From positions 1 to 31,403 of the forward strand of contig JAUWYK010000011.1 of NCBI GenBank assembly GCA_030615865.1: a DNA stretch of 31,403 nucleotides. The letters run 5' to 3'. Position 1 is the stretch's first letter, and each line of letters starts with the position of its first letter. The position numbers were made by a program, and so were the translations under genes. This document shows positions 30,899 through 31,403 of this stretch, piece after piece. Origin of the DNA: Dehalococcoidia bacterium. GTDB lineage: Bacteria > Chloroflexota > Dehalococcoidia > Dehalococcoidales > JAUWYK01. The notes under the pieces were generated by a model. That model saw only the letters and a list, made by a program, of their open reading frames with translations. It was not told the origin of the DNA and ran no database searches.

Positions 30899-31403
30899 CT
30901 ACTCTGTCACTTCCGGAGGCCCGGCGGCTGACACAATGTGCCATGCTATCTGTTTCGCCGTCCAGTAGTCACTTCGCTCCCGCAGGAATTCAATCCAGCC
31001 TTCGACCTCTGCCTGGGAATAACCGGCGTCCACCATGTTGGCTATATAGTTATCTATTACCGGTGCGACAGCTGCTTGCCATCTTGCCGCCTCAGTTTCG
31101 GACAGGTCAAAAAACTCTACACCCAGCGACTCACCATGCGCTTTGCCAACGAAATCTATGGAATTCCACATCAAAACAAATCGCTCCCTGTACTCCCCAA
31201 CCAGGGTGTCAAAAATGGCTTTAATATCATCCGGTAGATTGTTATAGCTGTCCTTGTTCATTACCACATAAAAGGGATAGGGGAAGTTGATTTGCCAGAT
31301 TGATGTCACATAACTGACAACGTCAGCAAAATTGAAGTTTTTAAGTGTTTCAAAGTTTGATTGCTCCCCATCAATCTCGCCTTTAGAGATGGCATCGTAA
31401 ACC
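30899..31403 (-). CDS. dctP: TRAP solute-binding protein DctP, C-terminal part
   Basis: The 168 C-terminal codons of a TRAP periplasmic binding protein; the N-terminus and signal peptide lie beyond the right edge. Typical blocks are YDAISKGEIDGEQSNFETL (the ligand-contact segment before the hinge), PFYVVMNKDSYNNLPDDIKAIFD and a helical C-terminus with LSETEAARWQAAVAPVIDNY. A GTG inside the frame at 31309 is not the true start because the family similarity continues upstream without break. It is the first gene of the TRAP operon visible here. Confidence -1.
   Translation of the reverse strand, partial: VYDAISKGEIDGEQSNFETLKNFNFADVVSYVTSIWQINFPYPFYVVMNKDSYNNLPDDIKAIFDTLVGEYRERFVLMWNSIDFVGKAHGESLGVEFFDLSETEAARWQAAVAPVIDNYIANMVDAGYSQAEVEGWIEFLRERSDYWTAKQIAWHIVSAAGPPEVTE

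Overview
The window reads as a piece of an anaerobic bacterial chromosome, most likely an uncultured Chloroflexota of the Dehalococcoidia type. This is an inference from gene content and from the style of the proteins: lipoprotein solute-binding proteins with LVAIGC lipoboxes, DUF169 proteins, HdrD-like iron-sulfur proteins, HyuA/HyuB carboxylases, and no oxygen-dependent enzymes beyond two small barrel folds of unknown role. Promoters are classical: seven TTGACA-like/TATAAT-like pairs were found, all with a spacer of exactly 17 bases. No rRNA, tRNA, CRISPR array or intact mobile element was seen.

Layout. (1) 1-5551, minus strand, housekeeping and export: a truncated HlyD-type efflux adaptor with an AbrB-like regulator, then proC and leuS, then a DUF169 protein. 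(2) 5891-7195, plus strand: a lone LivK-type solute-binding lipoprotein (SBP1), divergent from the DUF169 gene. (3) 7372-18547, minus strand: a tightly packed ten-gene operon with one strong promoter. In transcription order it encodes a HyuA-type subunit, an acetone-carboxylase-gamma-like zinc protein, a URO-D-fold protein, a second HyuA-type subunit, a HyuB-type subunit, CoA-transferase A and B, a methylmalonyl-CoA-epimerase-like protein, a DUF35 OB-fold/zinc-ribbon protein and an SCP2-type thiolase. (4) 18765-19283: a C_GCAxxG_C_C-type redox protein, divergent from the next block. (5) 19687-28664, plus strand: SBP2 (a close paralogue of SBP1), LivH, LivM, a second DUF169 protein, a small ABM-like protein, an HdrD/GlpC-like Fe-S protein, a small EthD-like protein and two acyl-CoA-dehydrogenase-family proteins. 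(6) 28780-31403, minus strand: a tyrosine-recombinase remnant, then a TRAP transporter (dctM, dctQ, partial dctP).

How the genes may work together. The ten-gene operon has the alpha-alpha'-beta-gamma subunit set of acetophenone carboxylase plus everything needed to process a beta-keto acid. A ketone would be carboxylated at ATP cost, the 3-oxoacid activated by CoA transfer, and the 3-oxoacyl-CoA cleaved by the thiolase. The true substrate is not readable from sequence. The flanking Liv-type importer, DUF169 proteins and acyl-CoA dehydrogenases look like an uptake and beta-oxidation module for the same or a related compound, with electrons possibly leaving through the HdrD-like protein. The importer has no ATPase genes here.

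Points most worth checking are: the URO-D protein lodged between carboxylase subunits; the two acyl-CoA-dehydrogenase-like proteins that both carry Leu where the catalytic Glu should be; a 3' RNA hairpin conserved with compensatory changes behind both SBP genes; and a conserved AUG-UGA start-stop element with a strong Shine-Dalgarno ahead of both SBP genes.
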